Source: Mesorhizobium sp. (GTDB taxonomy: Bacteria; Pseudomonadota; Alphaproteobacteria; Rhizobiales; Rhizobiaceae). Taken from it: a stretch of DNA of 64,000 nucleotides. The translations under genes were made by a program, and so were the position numbers. Below are positions 1 to 9,366 of the stretch, one piece after another. Where the stretch lies: positions 248,001 to 312,000 of the forward strand of contig SAJS01000002.1 of assembly GCA_004017535.1 (NCBI GenBank), written 5' to 3'. The notes under the pieces were generated by a model. It worked only from the letters and a program-made list of their open reading frames with translations. It was not told the origin of the DNA and made no database searches. Positions within the stretch are counted from its first letter, which is position 1; each line of letters opens with the position of its first letter.

Positions 1-660
1 GCCGTCGGCGGACTGTGCACCGGCGCGCATATCCTGGCCGCCGCGGGCCTGCTGTCCAACAAGCGCTGCGCCATCCATTGGGAGAACCTTCCGGGTTTTT
101 CCGAAGCCTTCCCGAAAGCCAATGTCTTTGCCGACCTCTTCGAAGTCGACCAGAACGTCTACACCTGCGCCGGCGGCACCGCCGCGCTCGACATGATGCT
201 GAAGCTGATCGGCGACGATTTCGACGAGAGCCTGGTCAACCGCGTCTGCGAACAGGTGCTGACCGATCGGGTGCGCAGCCCGACCGACCGCCAGCGCCTG
301 CCGCTGCGTGCCCGCCTCGGCGTCCAGAATTCCAAGGTGCTCACCATCATCGAGCTGATGGAGGCGAACCTCTCCGAGCCGCTGTCGCTGATCGAGATCG
401 CCGACCATGTCGATCTGTCACGCCGGCAGATCGAGCGCCTGTTCCGCACCGAGATGGGCCGGTCGCCCGCCCGTTACTATCTGGAGATCCGGCTCGACCG
501 CGCCAGGCATCTGCTGATCCAGTCGTCGATGCCGGTGGTCGAGGTGGCGGTCGCCTGCGGCTTCGTCTCCGCCTCGCATTTCTCCAAATGCTACCGCGAG
601 CTCTACGCCCGCTCGCCGCAGCAGGAGCGCGTCGACCGCAAGCAACTGCTGGCGGCTTAA
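1..660 (+). CDS. GlxA-family AraC-type transcriptional regulator (5' end missing)
   Basis: The reading frame is already open at base 1 and stops at 658-660, leaving 219 residues. The first part matches the end of the DJ-1/PfpI-like amidotransferase fold of the GlxA family ('GGLCTGAHILAAAGLL', then 'GGTAALDMML'). The rest is an AraC/XylS helix-turn-helix domain (roughly residues 117-215, with 'SRRQIERLFRTEMG' and 'VAVACGFVSASHFSKCYRE'). Regulators of this architecture often control genes for quaternary amines, arginine or glycine betaine. Its target here cannot be read from the sequence; the convergent ABC importer or a gene left of the window are both possible. Confidence 0.9.
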   Translation, partial: AVGGLCTGAHILAAAGLLSNKRCAIHWENLPGFSEAFPKANVFADLFEVDQNVYTCAGGTAALDMMLKLIGDDFDESLVNRVCEQVLTDRVRSPTDRQRLPLRARLGVQNSKVLTIIELMEANLSEPLSLIEIADHVDLSRRQIERLFRTEMGRSPARYYLEIRLDRARHLLIQSSMPVVEVAVACGFVSASHFSKCYRELYARSPQQERVDRKQLLAA

Positions 661-680
661 GTAGGCAACAGACGAAGTCT

Positions 681-781
681 AGAGCGGCTCACCGTTTCAC
701 GGAAACGGTGAGCCGCCCTATCTCTTTGTTTTTACGCAATTCCGGACGGAAACCGCTCACACTTTTTCTGGAATTGCTCTA
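681..781 (-). repeat. Two-module hairpin repeat, family B, copy 1 (reverse orientation)
   Basis: Read on the minus strand this has module 1, a palindrome around GAGCAATTCC and GGAATTGC with an AGTGTGAGCGGTTT centre, then a spacer containing ACAAAGAG, then module 2, a hairpin whose arms are GGCTCACCGTTT and AAACGGTGAGCC. The same architecture recurs at 2357, 6292, 21034 and 40959, with half copies at 47679 and 62541. The element starts inside the stop codon of the ABC ATPase gene at 779-781 and lies between convergent genes, so it could act as a bidirectional terminator. Confidence 0.75.
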
Positions 782-1570
782 AGCGGATAGCGCCTGCGCC
801 GTCCGCATCGCCTCGATGCGGATGTCTTCGGTGAGCTGCGCCTTGAGCGCGGAGAATTCCGGACTGGTCTTCAGCGTGTAGTGGCGCGGATGCGGCAGAT
901 CGACCGGCACGTCCGATTTGATGCGGCCGGGCCGGGCGCTCATCACGATCACCCGCGACGCCATGAAGATCGCCTCTTCGATGTCGTGGGTGACAAACAG
1001 CACCGTCTTCTTGCGCCGCTCCCAGATGCCGAGCAGCAATTCCTGCATCAACCCGCGCGTCTGGTTGTCGAGCGCACCAAACGGCTCGTCGAGCAGCAGG
1101 ATTTCCGGGTCGTTGGCCAGCGCCCGCGCGATTGCCGTGCGCTGCTGCATGCCGCCTGACAACTGTTTCGGCCAATGGTTCTCAAAGCCTTTCAGGCCGA
1201 CGAGATCGACATAGGAGGCGATGATCTCGTTGCGCTCGCGCTCGGGCCGGCCTTGCTCGCGCAGGCCGAAACCGATGTTTTCGGCGACCGTCAGCCAGGG
1301 AAACAGCGTGTAGGACTGGAACACCATGCCGCGGTCCGGTCCCGGCCTTGTGACCGCCTTGCCGTCGAGCAGCACGCGGCCCGTGCTCGGCGCTTCCAGT
1401 CCGGCGACGATCCTGAGCAAGGTCGACTTGCCGCAACCGGATGGCCCAAGGATGGTGATGAAGTCATTCGCCGCGACCGCGAGGTCGACCGGCTGCAGCG
1501 CCCGCACCGGCTGCCCGCCGCCGACCCCGGCAAAGGTCCGCGAAACGCCTTCGATTAGAAGCTTGCTCAC
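779..1570 (-). CDS. ABC transporter ATP-binding protein, nitrate/sulfonate/taurine type (SsuB/TauB-like)
   Basis: 263 residues with a complete ABC ATPase signature: Walker A 'GPSGCGKST', Q-loop, 'LSGGMQQRTAIARAL' signature, Walker B 'ILLLDEPFGALD' and H-loop 'THDIEEA'. This subfamily energises import of nitrate, alkanesulfonates, taurine or thiamine precursors at the cytoplasmic membrane. I chose the GTG at 1568-1570, which overlaps the permease stop as GTGA and gives the start MSKLLIEGVS; an ATG twelve bases upstream is a weaker alternative. It is the last gene of a substrate-binding protein, permease, ATPase operon. The substrate is unknown. Confidence 0.93.
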   Translation of the reverse strand: MSKLLIEGVSRTFAGVGGGQPVRALQPVDLAVAANDFITILGPSGCGKSTLLRIVAGLEAPSTGRVLLDGKAVTRPGPDRGMVFQSYTLFPWLTVAENIGFGLREQGRPERERNEIIASYVDLVGLKGFENHWPKQLSGGMQQRTAIARALANDPEILLLDEPFGALDNQTRGLMQELLLGIWERRKKTVLFVTHDIEEAIFMASRVIVMSARPGRIKSDVPVDLPHPRHYTLKTSPEFSALKAQLTEDIRIEAMRTAQALSA

Positions 1571-2343
1571 GCCAGGCTCCATGGAAAGAGCCAGCGGTTG
1601 AGCGCCTTGAAGGCGAAGTCGGACAGAAGCCCGATCAGCCCGATGACGATGATGCCGAAGATGATCTGTCCCGTCGCCAGCCGCGACTGGCTGTTGATGA
1701 TCATGTAGCCGATGCCGGAGGATGACCCGATCAGTTCGGCGACGATGACATAGGTCCACGCCCAGCCGAGCACCAGGCGCAGTGTTTCGGCGATCTCCGG
1801 CGCATTGGCCGGCATGATGACGCGCTTGACGATGCCGTTGTCGGTCGCCCCCAGCGTATAGGCGGCCTCGACCAGGTCTCGCCTCGTACTGCCGACCTTG
1901 ACCGCGACGATCAGGGTAATCTGGAATACAGAGCCGACGAAGATCACCAGGAGCTTCTCGAATTCTCCGATGCCGGCCCACAGGATGAGCAGCGGGATGA
2001 AGGCAGAGGCCGGCAGGTAGCGCGCAAAGGACACGAACGGCTCGAGGAACGCTTCGACCGGCTTCCAGGCGCCCATGGCGATGCCGATTGGCACCGCCAC
2101 GATCGAGGCCAGCACGAAGCCGCCGAAGACGCGCCAGATGGTGATCAATATGTCGAGCCAGAAGCGGTCTTCGACGAGCAGCCGCCAGCCGTCCTTGAGC
2201 ATCGACAGCGGATCGGCGAGGAAGATTCGGTTCACATGGCCGCCGAGCGTAATCCACGCCCAGAAGGCCACGAACAGCAAGAAGAAGGCGATACCGAGCA
2301 CGGTTCGCGTGCCCGGCGGAACGGGGTGCAAGGGACGCAGCAT
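1567..2343 (-). CDS. ABC transporter permease (SsuC/TauC family)
   Basis: 258 residues, normal for the family, with about six membrane segments beginning with a hydrophobic helix near residues 15-35. The EAA-type cytoplasmic loop ('EAAYTLGATDNGIVKRVIMP') lies around residue 160 and would contact the ATPase. It overlaps the ATPase start by four bases. A 160-bp gap containing a hairpin repeat separates it from the upstream substrate-binding protein gene, an arrangement that usually keeps permease expression below that of the binding protein. Confidence 0.92.
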   Translation of the reverse strand: MLRPLHPVPPGTRTVLGIAFFLLFVAFWAWITLGGHVNRIFLADPLSMLKDGWRLLVEDRFWLDILITIWRVFGGFVLASIVAVPIGIAMGAWKPVEAFLEPFVSFARYLPASAFIPLLILWAGIGEFEKLLVIFVGSVFQITLIVAVKVGSTRRDLVEAAYTLGATDNGIVKRVIMPANAPEIAETLRLVLGWAWTYVIVAELIGSSSGIGYMIINSQSRLATGQIIFGIIVIGLIGLLSDFAFKALNRWLFPWSLA

Positions 2344-2356
2344 CAGGCCCTGTCCT

Positions 2357-2460
2357 TAAAGCATGTCCCCCGAAAGTGGGAACCGGTTTCGGGTAAAGAC
2401 ATACGCAAATCAAGAGCTAAAGCGCGAGGAGCGTATCTGAAGGATCGCGACGCGCTTTAG
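2357..2460 (+). repeat. Two-module hairpin repeat, family B, copy 2
   Basis: Module 1 is the palindrome GCATGTCCCCCGAAAGTGGG with ACCGGTTTCGGG and the GCATGT/ACATACG ends. Module 2 follows AAGAGCTAAAGCGCG as an imperfect hairpin ending GACGCGCTTTAG. It lies inside an operon, between the substrate-binding protein gene and its permease gene, where a hairpin can protect the upstream mRNA or attenuate downstream transcription. Confidence 0.7.
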
Positions 2461-2504
2461 CGAGAAGGGATCGGCGGCCTTGCGCCGCCGATCGGCTGAC
2501 GCGA

Positions 2505-3455
2505 TCAGTTGGCCACCGCGCTGGTATCGGCAAGCGTCGTCACATCCGGGACTTCCTTGATCAGCCCCATCTGCAGCAAAAGCTCGGCCGCGGTCTTGGA
2601 AAAGTCCTGGAACTCCTTGGTGAAGAACTGCTTGTTCTCCTCCCTGTTCGCCCATTTCAGGTACTTGGCCGAATCCTCGAACTCCTTGGCCGACTGCTTC
2701 ACGTCGGCGCCCATGATCTCGTAGGATTTCTGCGGATCCTTCTTGATCAGGTCGAGCGCGTCGAAATAGCTGTCGGCGAGCGCCTTGGCGGCGTCGGGAT
2801 TGGCCTTGAGGAAGTCGGGCGTGCAGCCGACGGTGTCCAGAACCATCGGGTAGTCGAGCGTGGTCGCCAGGATGTGGCCCTGGTCGGCCTTGTTGCGGAC
2901 CGCCGAAATGAACGGCTCATAGGTGACGGCGGCATCGTTCTGGCCGGCCAGGAAGGCCTGCGCCGCCGCATCCGGCTCCAGATTGACGACGGTGACGTCC
3001 TTGGTCGACATGCCGTTCTTGTTGAGCACCCAGGCGAGCAGGAAATAGGGCGAGGTTCCGGGCGCGGACGAGGCGACATTCTTGCCTTTGAGGTCGGCGA
3101 CGGACTTGATGTCGTTGCGCACTACGATGCCGTCGGCGCCATAGGATTTGTCGAGCTGAAAGATCTGCTTGGTGGTGACGCCGCTGGCATTCCACACCAT
3201 CCAGGTCTCGACCGTGGTCGCCGCGCATTGCAGGTCGCCGCTGGCAATGGCCAGCGGGCGGCTCGCCTGCGGCACTTTCTTGAGCGTGACGTCGAGCCCG
3301 TGCTTTTCGAAAAGCCCGGCCTGCTTGGCCAGAGTAAGCGGCGCGAAGCCGGTCCAGCCGCTGATGCCGATGGTGAGCGAGGTGGCGGCCATCGCAGGCG
3401 CGCTGAGCTGGGCGGCCGCCGTCAGCGCCGCCGCGAAAATGGTGGTTCTTTTCAT
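2505..3455 (-). CDS. ABC transporter substrate-binding protein, taurine/sulfonate/nitrate type
   Basis: 316 residues. Residues 1-23 form a signal peptide ending 'APAMA', so the protein is periplasmic. The mature part is an NMT1/SsuA-like type II binding protein ('GISGWTGFAPLTLAKQAGLF' near the mature N-terminus, 'SAPGTSPYFLLAWVL' in the middle). It is the first gene of the three-gene importer operon on the minus strand. Ligand candidates from the family are sulfonates, taurine, nitrate or aromatic precursors; no residue seen here settles which. Confidence 0.92.
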   Translation of the reverse strand: MKRTTIFAAALTAAAQLSAPAMAATSLTIGISGWTGFAPLTLAKQAGLFEKHGLDVTLKKVPQASRPLAIASGDLQCAATTVETWMVWNASGVTTKQIFQLDKSYGADGIVVRNDIKSVADLKGKNVASSAPGTSPYFLLAWVLNKNGMSTKDVTVVNLEPDAAAQAFLAGQNDAAVTYEPFISAVRNKADQGHILATTLDYPMVLDTVGCTPDFLKANPDAAKALADSYFDALDLIKKDPQKSYEIMGADVKQSAKEFEDSAKYLKWANREENKQFFTKEFQDFSKTAAELLLQMGLIKEVPDVTTLADTSAVAN

Positions 3456-3579
3456 CGTGGTTCCCCTGTTTTTGGTTGGAGTACAATTGTCTCACAGAGG
3501 CCCTAAGGCTTGTCAATGAAGCGGCGTTTCAACGAAATGTCATCCTGATCGGGTAAGCTCAAGCTACCTTCTCCAACCC

Positions 3580-4422
3580 TCAAGGCGTGCCCCAGCCGCG
3601 GTTGCGCCACATCTTCTCGCCGACTTGGCAGTCGGCGGCCGGCCTGTCGTCGGCGCGCACGACCGGCGGATGCGCGGCCTCGTCCGCCGCCCATTGCGGC
3701 GACGTCGGACCGGCGAGCTCTAGCACCAGCTTGCGGCGGATCGCTTCCGGAAACTGCGTCCAGTCATTGACCGGGATCATGAAGGCACCCGGTCCGCCGA
3801 TGACGCAGTCGCTGTAATAGCGGTCGAGATTGTCGACGTCGAATGCGCCGCTGAAACCGCCACGGGTCATCAGCGGCAGTCCGTTGATGGTGATGCCTTG
3901 CCTGACCACCTCGTCGCGTGTGACATCGACCGGCGCGCCCTGGTTGTTGGGCCCATCGCCGGAAACGTCGATGACACGCTTGGTCCCTTGGAATCCGCTC
4001 TCTGCGAACAGGTCGCTGCCGAAGCTCAGCGCCCCGGAAATCGAGGTGCGCCGGGCACTGTCCGGCGGGTTGGCGTCGAGCTTCGCAACGAACCCCTCGG
4101 CGTCGGCGCGGTTGGCGATCACGGTCCACGGCACGACCACTCGCTGCCAGGTCGTGCCCGCCCATTCGACATAGGTGACGGCGATCTTGCCGTAGGCACC
4201 GTCGGCGATAGCCTTCAGCACGTTGTCATGCGTCAGCGCCGCCGCGTAGCCGTGGCGCTGGATCTCCAGCTCGGCCGGTGACATGGAAAGGGAGACATCG
4301 ACCGCCAGCACCAGCTCGACGTCCACCGGCTCGGCGGGAGAAGCCGCTTGCGTCAGCCAGAGCGCCAGCGCCAGAGCGGCGCTGCCTGAAAAGATATGCC
4401 TTGCGCTGGCATAGGCGGACAT
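3580..4422 (-). CDS. DUF1194 family secreted von Willebrand A-like protein
   Basis: 280 residues with an N-terminal signal or anchor segment (about residues 11-29), followed by 'ELVLAVDVSLSM', a DxSxS metal-ion-dependent adhesion site typical of VWA folds, and 'VIDVSGDGPNNQG', the second metal-contacting loop. The DUF1194 family is common in rhizobia, always secreted, and has no assigned role. The gene stands alone between the ABC importer and purC. Identification as DUF1194 is firm; function is unknown. Confidence 0.85.
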   Translation of the reverse strand: MSAYASARHIFSGSAALALALWLTQAASPAEPVDVELVLAVDVSLSMSPAELEIQRHGYAAALTHDNVLKAIADGAYGKIAVTYVEWAGTTWQRVVVPWTVIANRADAEGFVAKLDANPPDSARRTSISGALSFGSDLFAESGFQGTKRVIDVSGDGPNNQGAPVDVTRDEVVRQGITINGLPLMTRGGFSGAFDVDNLDRYYSDCVIGGPGAFMIPVNDWTQFPEAIRRKLVLELAGPTSPQWAADEAAHPPVVRADDRPAADCQVGEKMWRNRGWGTP

Positions 4423-4451
4423 GGCGGAAGGTTAGGCGAAAATCGCCGCGC

Positions 4452-4485
4452 GCAAAAGTCGGGAATCCGGGGCAGCGGATTCCGC
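4452..4485 (-). terminator. Possible Rho-independent terminator after purC
   Basis: GGAATCC (4462-4468) and GGATTCC (4477-4483) can pair around an 8-base loop just past the purC stop. On the minus strand the hairpin is followed by a short CTTTTG run. The U tract is short, so this is only a moderate candidate. Confidence 0.4.
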
Positions 4486-4498
4486 CGGCCCGGGCCTT

Positions 4499-5440
4499 TT
4501 AGAAATACCGCGCGAGGTTCGAACGGATGCGCTCCAGCACCGTATCGCCGGAAAGGTCGGGCACGAATTTTGCGCCGGTTATCGCTTCATAGGCCTGGAT
4601 ATAGACCGCAGAGGCCTGGTTGATGATCTCGTCCGGAATTGGCGGGATCGGGTCCTTGTAGGGATCGCACCGCGCCGACACCCATGAGCGGACGAAATCC
4701 TTGTCGAAGCTCTGCGGCCGCCCGCCGCTTGCGAACGCCTCGTCATAGCTCGCGGCGATCCAATAGCGGCTGCTGTCGGGCGTATGGATCTCGTCCGCCA
4801 GCACGATGGTGCCGTCCGGCGCGGTGCCGAATTCATATTTGGTGTCGGCGAGAATCAGGCCGCGTTCGGCGGCGCGCTGCTGGCCGCGAGCGAACAGCTG
4901 CAGCGCATAGCGCGATACCGTATCCCACTGTTCTTGCGTGAGCAGGCCCTGACCGATGATCTCGGCTTCCGACAGGGGCTCGTCATGGCCGCCATGTGCG
5001 GCCTTGCTGGTCGGCGTGATGATCGCCTGCGGCAGCTTTTCATTGTCGCGCAGCCCGTCGAGAAAGCTGTGGCCGTAGAAGCTCCGCTCGCCTTTCCGGT
5101 ACTTGGTCAGGATCGAGGTACTGGTGGTCCCCGCCAAATAGCCGCGCACGACCATCTCGACCGGCAGCATGTCGAGCCGCGTGCCGATGACGACGTTGGG
5201 GTCGGGATATTCCAGCACGTGGTTGGGACAGATGTCGGCGGTTTCCTCGAACCAGTAGCGCGCCGTCTGGGTGAGCACCTCGCCCTTGAACGGGATCGAG
5301 GCCAGGATGATGTCGAACGCGCTCAAACGGTCGGTAGCGATGATGATGCGCCGCCCGTCCGGCAGATCGTAATTTTCGCGCACCTTGCCGTGATAGTGAT
5401 TGGGAAGCTCGGGAATGAAGGCGTCGGACAGGATGCGCAT
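4499..5440 (-). CDS. purC: Phosphoribosylaminoimidazole-succinocarboxamide synthase (SAICAR synthetase)
   Basis: 313 residues of the longer SAICAR synthetase type. It condenses CAIR with aspartate using ATP in purine synthesis, in the cytoplasm. Recognisable segments are 'GKVRENYDL' (ATP loop), 'ATDRLSAFD', '[11 protein letters not shown]', 'LADTKYEFG' and '[14 protein letters not shown]'. The ATG at 5438-5440 gives the usual start [12 protein letters not shown]; the frame is open further upstream but that part is not conserved in character. The gene is monocistronic here, apart from the purSQL genes that flank it in some rhizobia. Confidence 0.95.
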   Translation of the reverse strand: MRILSDAFIPELPNHYHGKVRENYDLPDGRRIIIATDRLSAFDIILASIPFKGEVLTQTARYWFEETADICPNHVLEYPDPNVVIGTRLDMLPVEMVVRGYLAGTTSTSILTKYRKGERSFYGHSFLDGLRDNEKLPQAIITPTSKAAHGGHDEPLSEAEIIGQGLLTQEQWDTVSRYALQLFARGQQRAAERGLILADTKYEFGTAPDGTIVLADEIHTPDSSRYWIAASYDEAFASGGRPQSFDKDFVRSWVSARCDPYKDPIPPIPDEIINQASAVYIQAYEAITGAKFVPDLSGDTVLERIRSNLARYF

Positions 5441-5499
5441 GGGGGTGTGGCTTTCGCGGGCTTCTGATCGGGCCACATAAGCCGCTGATCCCCTGCACA

Positions 5500-6264
5500 T
5501 CAAGCCGGATGCTGCTGAACGGGCTTCTTATTGCCGGCAGCGCGAAACGCCCGCCAGTTCGGCCTGAAGGAAGGCGGGAACCACAACAGAATTCCGGCCA
5601 TGGCGGCTGGCACGATGATCGCGAAACGCAGGACCGAAAGCACGACGCCACAGAAGCCGACGATCCGCGTGGCGGCCTCCGCGCCGAAGCGCGGCGCAAG
5701 CAGATGCCTGGCGATCGCACCGCCATCAAGCGGAATGGCCGGAATGAGGTTGAGAATGGCCAGGGCAGCATTCACCAAGGCGCCAAGCCAAAGCGTCCAC
5801 TCAAGAAACGTGTCCGGTCTCGGCGGCGGCGAACTGAAAAGACCGTCTGGATCGACAGGCGACAAGGGCCGGGCAAGAAGGTGATAGGCAGCGGCAAAGC
5901 CTGCCGCCAGGACGATATTCACCAACGGCCCGGCGAAGGCGATCCACGCCCAGCCATAGGGCGAAGCCGCGCCGGGCTTGAACCAGGCAATTCCGCCAAA
6001 CAGGTAAAGGTCTATCCGTTGTGTGCCGATGCCGCGTCGTCGCGCTGCCCAGACATGGGCAAGTTCATGCAGAAACACTGACAGGAACAGGAGCGCGGCG
6101 AATATGACCGTATGGATCAGGGCGAGCCTGGGATGCCTCGACCATTCATGCAGGAACGGCAGGACGGCGGGAATGGCAAAGGTCCAGCTGACATGAACGG
6201 GAATGTTCCCCTTCATCACGAAGACGAATGCGTCGTTCTTCCTGTCCCAACCGAACCGTTGCAA
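5500..6264 (-). CDS. Site-2 protease-like M50 family membrane metalloprotease
   Basis: 254 residues with a zinc-binding 'HELAH' at residues 66-70 in a transmembrane helix and '[11 protein letters not shown]', the third zinc-ligand aspartate motif of M50 proteases, in a later helix. At least four hydrophobic segments are visible. Short M50 proteins of this kind lack PDZ or CBS domains and their substrates are unknown. Translation could also begin at the internal methionine of '[11 protein letters not shown]', which is where family members usually start to align. Confidence 0.85.
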   Translation of the reverse strand: MQRFGWDRKNDAFVFVMKGNIPVHVSWTFAIPAVLPFLHEWSRHPRLALIHTVIFAALLFLSVFLHELAHVWAARRRGIGTQRIDLYLFGGIAWFKPGAASPYGWAWIAFAGPLVNIVLAAGFAAAYHLLARPLSPVDPDGLFSSPPPRPDTFLEWTLWLGALVNAALAILNLIPAIPLDGGAIARHLLAPRFGAEAATRIVGFCGVVLSVLRFAIIVPAAMAGILLWFPPSFRPNWRAFRAAGNKKPVQQHPA

Positions 6265-6291
6265 ACCTGCTTACTCCGCCCGGCGCAACGC

Positions 6292-6392
6292 TAGAGCAAT
6301 TCCAGGAAAAGTGTGAGCGGTTTTCCGTCCGGAATTGCGTCAAGACAAAGAGCTGGAGCGGTTCACCGTTTCCTTCAACGGTGAACCGCTCC
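6292..6392 (+). repeat. Two-module hairpin repeat, family B, copy 3
   Basis: Module 1 pairs GAGCAATTCCAGGAAAA with TTTTCCGTCCGGAATTGC. Module 2 pairs GGAGCGGTTCACCGTT with AACGGTGAACCGCTCC (6355-6392). It is the mirror orientation of copy 1. It lies between two minus-strand genes, downstream of the FAD/GcvT dehydrogenase at 6467 and upstream of the M50 protease. Confidence 0.78.
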
Positions 6393-6466
6393 AGGTGGGA
6401 ATCTCGGCCCGCACAAAAGCAAAAGCCCGACCGAAGCCGGGCTTCGCATCTTTCTGCCTCCGATCC

Positions 6467-9028
6467 TCAGCTCCTCGGCTTGAGGTTCTCCGGGTCGTAG
6501 AGCGGCTTGTAACCGACCCCCGCCACCTCGACCGGATAGGTCTCGCCAAAGTACTCGACCTGCAGCTTGCGGCGCTCCTGGCAGTACGCCCAGGGGAGAT
6601 AGGCAAGCGCGATGTTCTTGCCGATCGTCGGGCCATAGGCGACCGAAGTGGTGAAGGAGCGGCGGCCGAGCTCGTCGACCAGCGTCTCGCCGCTCGCGGG
6701 ATCCTGCACCGGCATGGTGCCGACCGGATAGCGCGCCACGCCCTTGGAATCGATGTTCTCGGTCATCACCAGCGTGCACAGCATAGCCGGCTGATGCTCA
6801 CGGGCGCGATACTCCAGATGCTTGGCCTTGCCGCAGAAGTCATTCTCCTTGACCTTGGGACGGGCAAGGTCGGCCTCGAGCAGATTGTATTCGGTTAGCA
6901 GATCGGCGTTCTGGAGGCGTAGGCTCTTTTCCATGCGGCGCGTGTTCGCGTAGGTCTCGACGCCGAACGGCATGACGCCGGTCGAGCGCAGCGCGTCCCA
7001 GACGGCGAGCCCGTCCTCGTAGCGCATATGCAGTTCCCAGCCCTGCTCGCCGACATAGGAGATGCGGAAGGCCGTCACATCCTTGCCGCCGATCCGGATC
7101 GGCTTGATCGCCGCGAAGGGAAAATTCTCCGGCGTCAGGCCATTCGGATCCTCGACCACCTTCTGCAAGGTCGTGCGAGCGTTCGGCCCCCAGATACCGA
7201 TGGTGACGAATTTTTCCGTCACGTCGGTGACGGTGACGTCAAAACCTTTGTCCTGCGCGGTGCGCTGCATGTAGCGGAAGTCGCGCGGACCGGCGTCGGC
7301 GCCGTCGATCACCCGGCAGCGATCGGCCATGCGGATGACGGTGAAATCGGCGCGCACCATGCCCTCCTCGTCGAGGAAGTGGGTGTAGATGCCTTTGCCT
7401 ATGTTGTTGTCGCCGCCGATCTTGGCCGCGCACAACCACTCCAGCAGCGCGACATGGTCGGGTCCCTCGACGTCATACATCGAGAAGTGCGACAGGTTGA
7501 CGATGCCGCAATCCTCGCTCATCGCCAGATGCTCGGCATTGGAGACGCGCCAGAAATGACGGTTGTCCCACTCGTTCTCGCGCACAGGCACGCGGTTGCC
7601 GTATTTCTCCAGCAGATGCTCGTTGGCGGCGTAGCCGTGGGCGCGCTCCCAGCCACCCAGCTCCATGAAATAGCCGCCGAGTTCCTTCTCGCGCTCCCAG
7701 AAGGGCGAGCGGCGGATGTTGCGGCCCTTGGAGAAGGGCTCGCGCGGATGCACGGCCGGATTGTAGACCTTCATCGCCGTCTCGGTGCAGCGATCCCAGA
7801 TGAACTGTTCCTGCGTCTGGTGCGGGTAGAAGCGTGAATAGTCGATCTGGTGATGGTCGATCGCGGTGCGGCCGTCAGTCATCCAGTCGGCGATTAGCTT
7901 GCCCATGCCGGGGCCGTCCTTGACCCAGATGGCGACGGCGTACCACAGGCCCCTCACCTTCTGGCTCTCGCCCATGGACGGGCCGCCGTCGGTGGTCACC
8001 TGCAAGAGGCCGTTGAAGGAATGGCCTTCATTGTAGCCGAGCTCGCCCAGGATCGGCGTCAGCTCCATGGCGCGCTCCAGCGGCGCCATAATCTGCTCCA
8101 TGTCGAGGTCGCGCTGCGACGGCGACAGCCGCGCCTCATGTTTTTCAAGCAGATCGCGGGGGTGGCAGAGACGCGGATTGGTCTCTTCGTAGTAGCCCCA
8201 TTCGATCTGCCCGCCCTCGGCCGTCTTCGGATCGCCGGTGTCGCGCATGTAGGCCGAGTTGCCCTGGTCGCGCAGCAGCGGCCAGCCGATCTCCTTGCCG
8301 GTGCCGGCGAACTCGTTGTAGGGGCCGAAGAAGGTGAGCGGGTGGTCGATCGGCATGACCGGCAGGTCTTCGCCAACCAGCGCCGCGGTGAGCCGGCCCC
8401 AGATGCCGGTGCAGACCACGACATAATCAGCCTCGATCGTGCCGCGCTCGGTCACCACGCCCTTGATGCGCCCGTTCTCGACGATCAGCTCCTTGGCCGA
8501 AGTGTTGGCGAAGGCCTGAAGCTTGCCGGAAGCGACACCCCGGTCGACCAGCTTGCCGGCCACCGTCTGCGAGCGCGGGATGACGAGACCGGCGTCGGGA
8601 TCCCACAGGCCGCCCTGCACCAGATGCTCCTCGATCAGCGGGAATTTCTCCTTGATCTCGGCCGGCTCGATCAGCCGCGCGCGGGTGCCGAACGCCTTGG
8701 CGGAGGCGATCTTGCGCTTGATCTCGTCCATGCGGGCATCGTCGCCGACACGGGCAACCTCAAGGCCGCCGACGCGCGCGTAATGCCCCATCTTTTCGTA
8801 GAAATCGATGGAGTAGAGCGTCGTCCAGCAGGACAGGAAATCGTGGCTGGTCGTGTAGCAGAAGTCCGAGGCATGCGCGGTCGAGCCGATATCGGTCGGG
8901 ATGCCCGACTTGTCGACGCCGACGATGTCGTCCCAGCCGCGCTCAATCAGGTGATGCGCGACCGACGCGCCGACAATACCGCCCAGGCCGACGATGACGA
9001 CCTTCGCCTTGTTCGGAAACTCTGCCAT
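6467..9028 (-). CDS. FAD-dependent oxidoreductase fused to a GcvT-type aminomethyltransferase (dimethylglycine/sarcosine dehydrogenase family)
   Basis: 853 residues. An N-terminal DAO-type FAD domain (about 1-380) is followed by the FAO_M linker and a C-terminal GcvT tetrahydrofolate-binding domain (about 430-840, with 'SYVGEQGWELHM'). Proteins of this architecture oxidise N-methyl groups and pass them to tetrahydrofolate as methylene-THF. The segment 'GSTAHAS' (His52) occupies the place where dimethylglycine dehydrogenase has 'TTWH' and its covalently flavinylated histidine, so the histidine is kept but the tryptophan is alanine. The ATG at 9026-9028 gives MAEFPNKAKV. It is not in an operon with the other N-methyl genes; substrate unknown. 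Confidence 0.88.
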   Translation of the reverse strand: MAEFPNKAKVVIVGLGGIVGASVAHHLIERGWDDIVGVDKSGIPTDIGSTAHASDFCYTTSHDFLSCWTTLYSIDFYEKMGHYARVGGLEVARVGDDARMDEIKRKIASAKAFGTRARLIEPAEIKEKFPLIEEHLVQGGLWDPDAGLVIPRSQTVAGKLVDRGVASGKLQAFANTSAKELIVENGRIKGVVTERGTIEADYVVVCTGIWGRLTAALVGEDLPVMPIDHPLTFFGPYNEFAGTGKEIGWPLLRDQGNSAYMRDTGDPKTAEGGQIEWGYYEETNPRLCHPRDLLEKHEARLSPSQRDLDMEQIMAPLERAMELTPILGELGYNEGHSFNGLLQVTTDGGPSMGESQKVRGLWYAVAIWVKDGPGMGKLIADWMTDGRTAIDHHQIDYSRFYPHQTQEQFIWDRCTETAMKVYNPAVHPREPFSKGRNIRRSPFWEREKELGGYFMELGGWERAHGYAANEHLLEKYGNRVPVRENEWDNRHFWRVSNAEHLAMSEDCGIVNLSHFSMYDVEGPDHVALLEWLCAAKIGGDNNIGKGIYTHFLDEEGMVRADFTVIRMADRCRVIDGADAGPRDFRYMQRTAQDKGFDVTVTDVTEKFVTIGIWGPNARTTLQKVVEDPNGLTPENFPFAAIKPIRIGGKDVTAFRISYVGEQGWELHMRYEDGLAVWDALRSTGVMPFGVETYANTRRMEKSLRLQNADLLTEYNLLEADLARPKVKENDFCGKAKHLEYRAREHQPAMLCTLVMTENIDSKGVARYPVGTMPVQDPASGETLVDELGRRSFTTSVAYGPTIGKNIALAYLPWAYCQERRKLQVEYFGETYPVEVAGVGYKPLYDPENLKPRS

Positions 9029-9218
9029 TGCCCGCGACTCCAAAGGGATAGACGGGCGCGTTTGCGCCCCTTCGAATGGCGCACAATATGCAGAGGACGA
9101 CGGCTCGGCTACCGCCTGTTTGCGACACGCCGCAGGTGCCGCGCGACCCGGCACGCCGATCGATCATCCGAGGTGATTTGGTTCAGGCGAAGGCCCAGAA
9201 GTCCTCGGCCTGGACCGG

Positions 9219-9287
9219 GGATGACGCAGCGAACGTTAAAATGTCCGGTTGCAAGGCATGGTCATCCGGGTACTTCGGGCGTCATCC
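9219..9287. repeat. Inverted repeat in the 338-bp gap 9029-9366
   Basis: GGATGACGC at 9219-9227 is the exact reverse complement of GCGTCATCC at 9279-9287, with a further internal GGTCATCC. The gap upstream of the FAD/GcvT gene also holds a terminator at 9311-9337 and presumably the promoter of the dehydrogenase. I see no gene in it. Confidence 0.5.
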
Positions 9288-9310
9288 TTAAACGTCGGCG
9301 ACCGGAAACA

Positions 9311-9337
9311 ATAAAAGGCCGGACGGGCCCGGCCTTT
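9311..9337 (-). terminator. Rho-independent terminator of the small secreted protein gene
   Basis: On the minus strand AAAGGCCGG and CCGGCCTTT form a 9-bp stem with a 6-base loop, followed by TTATTG. It lies about 30 bases after the stop at 9367 of the preceding minus-strand gene. Confidence 0.75.
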
Positions 9338-9366
9338 GCCGATCTTACCGCGCAATTCGTGGCGCG

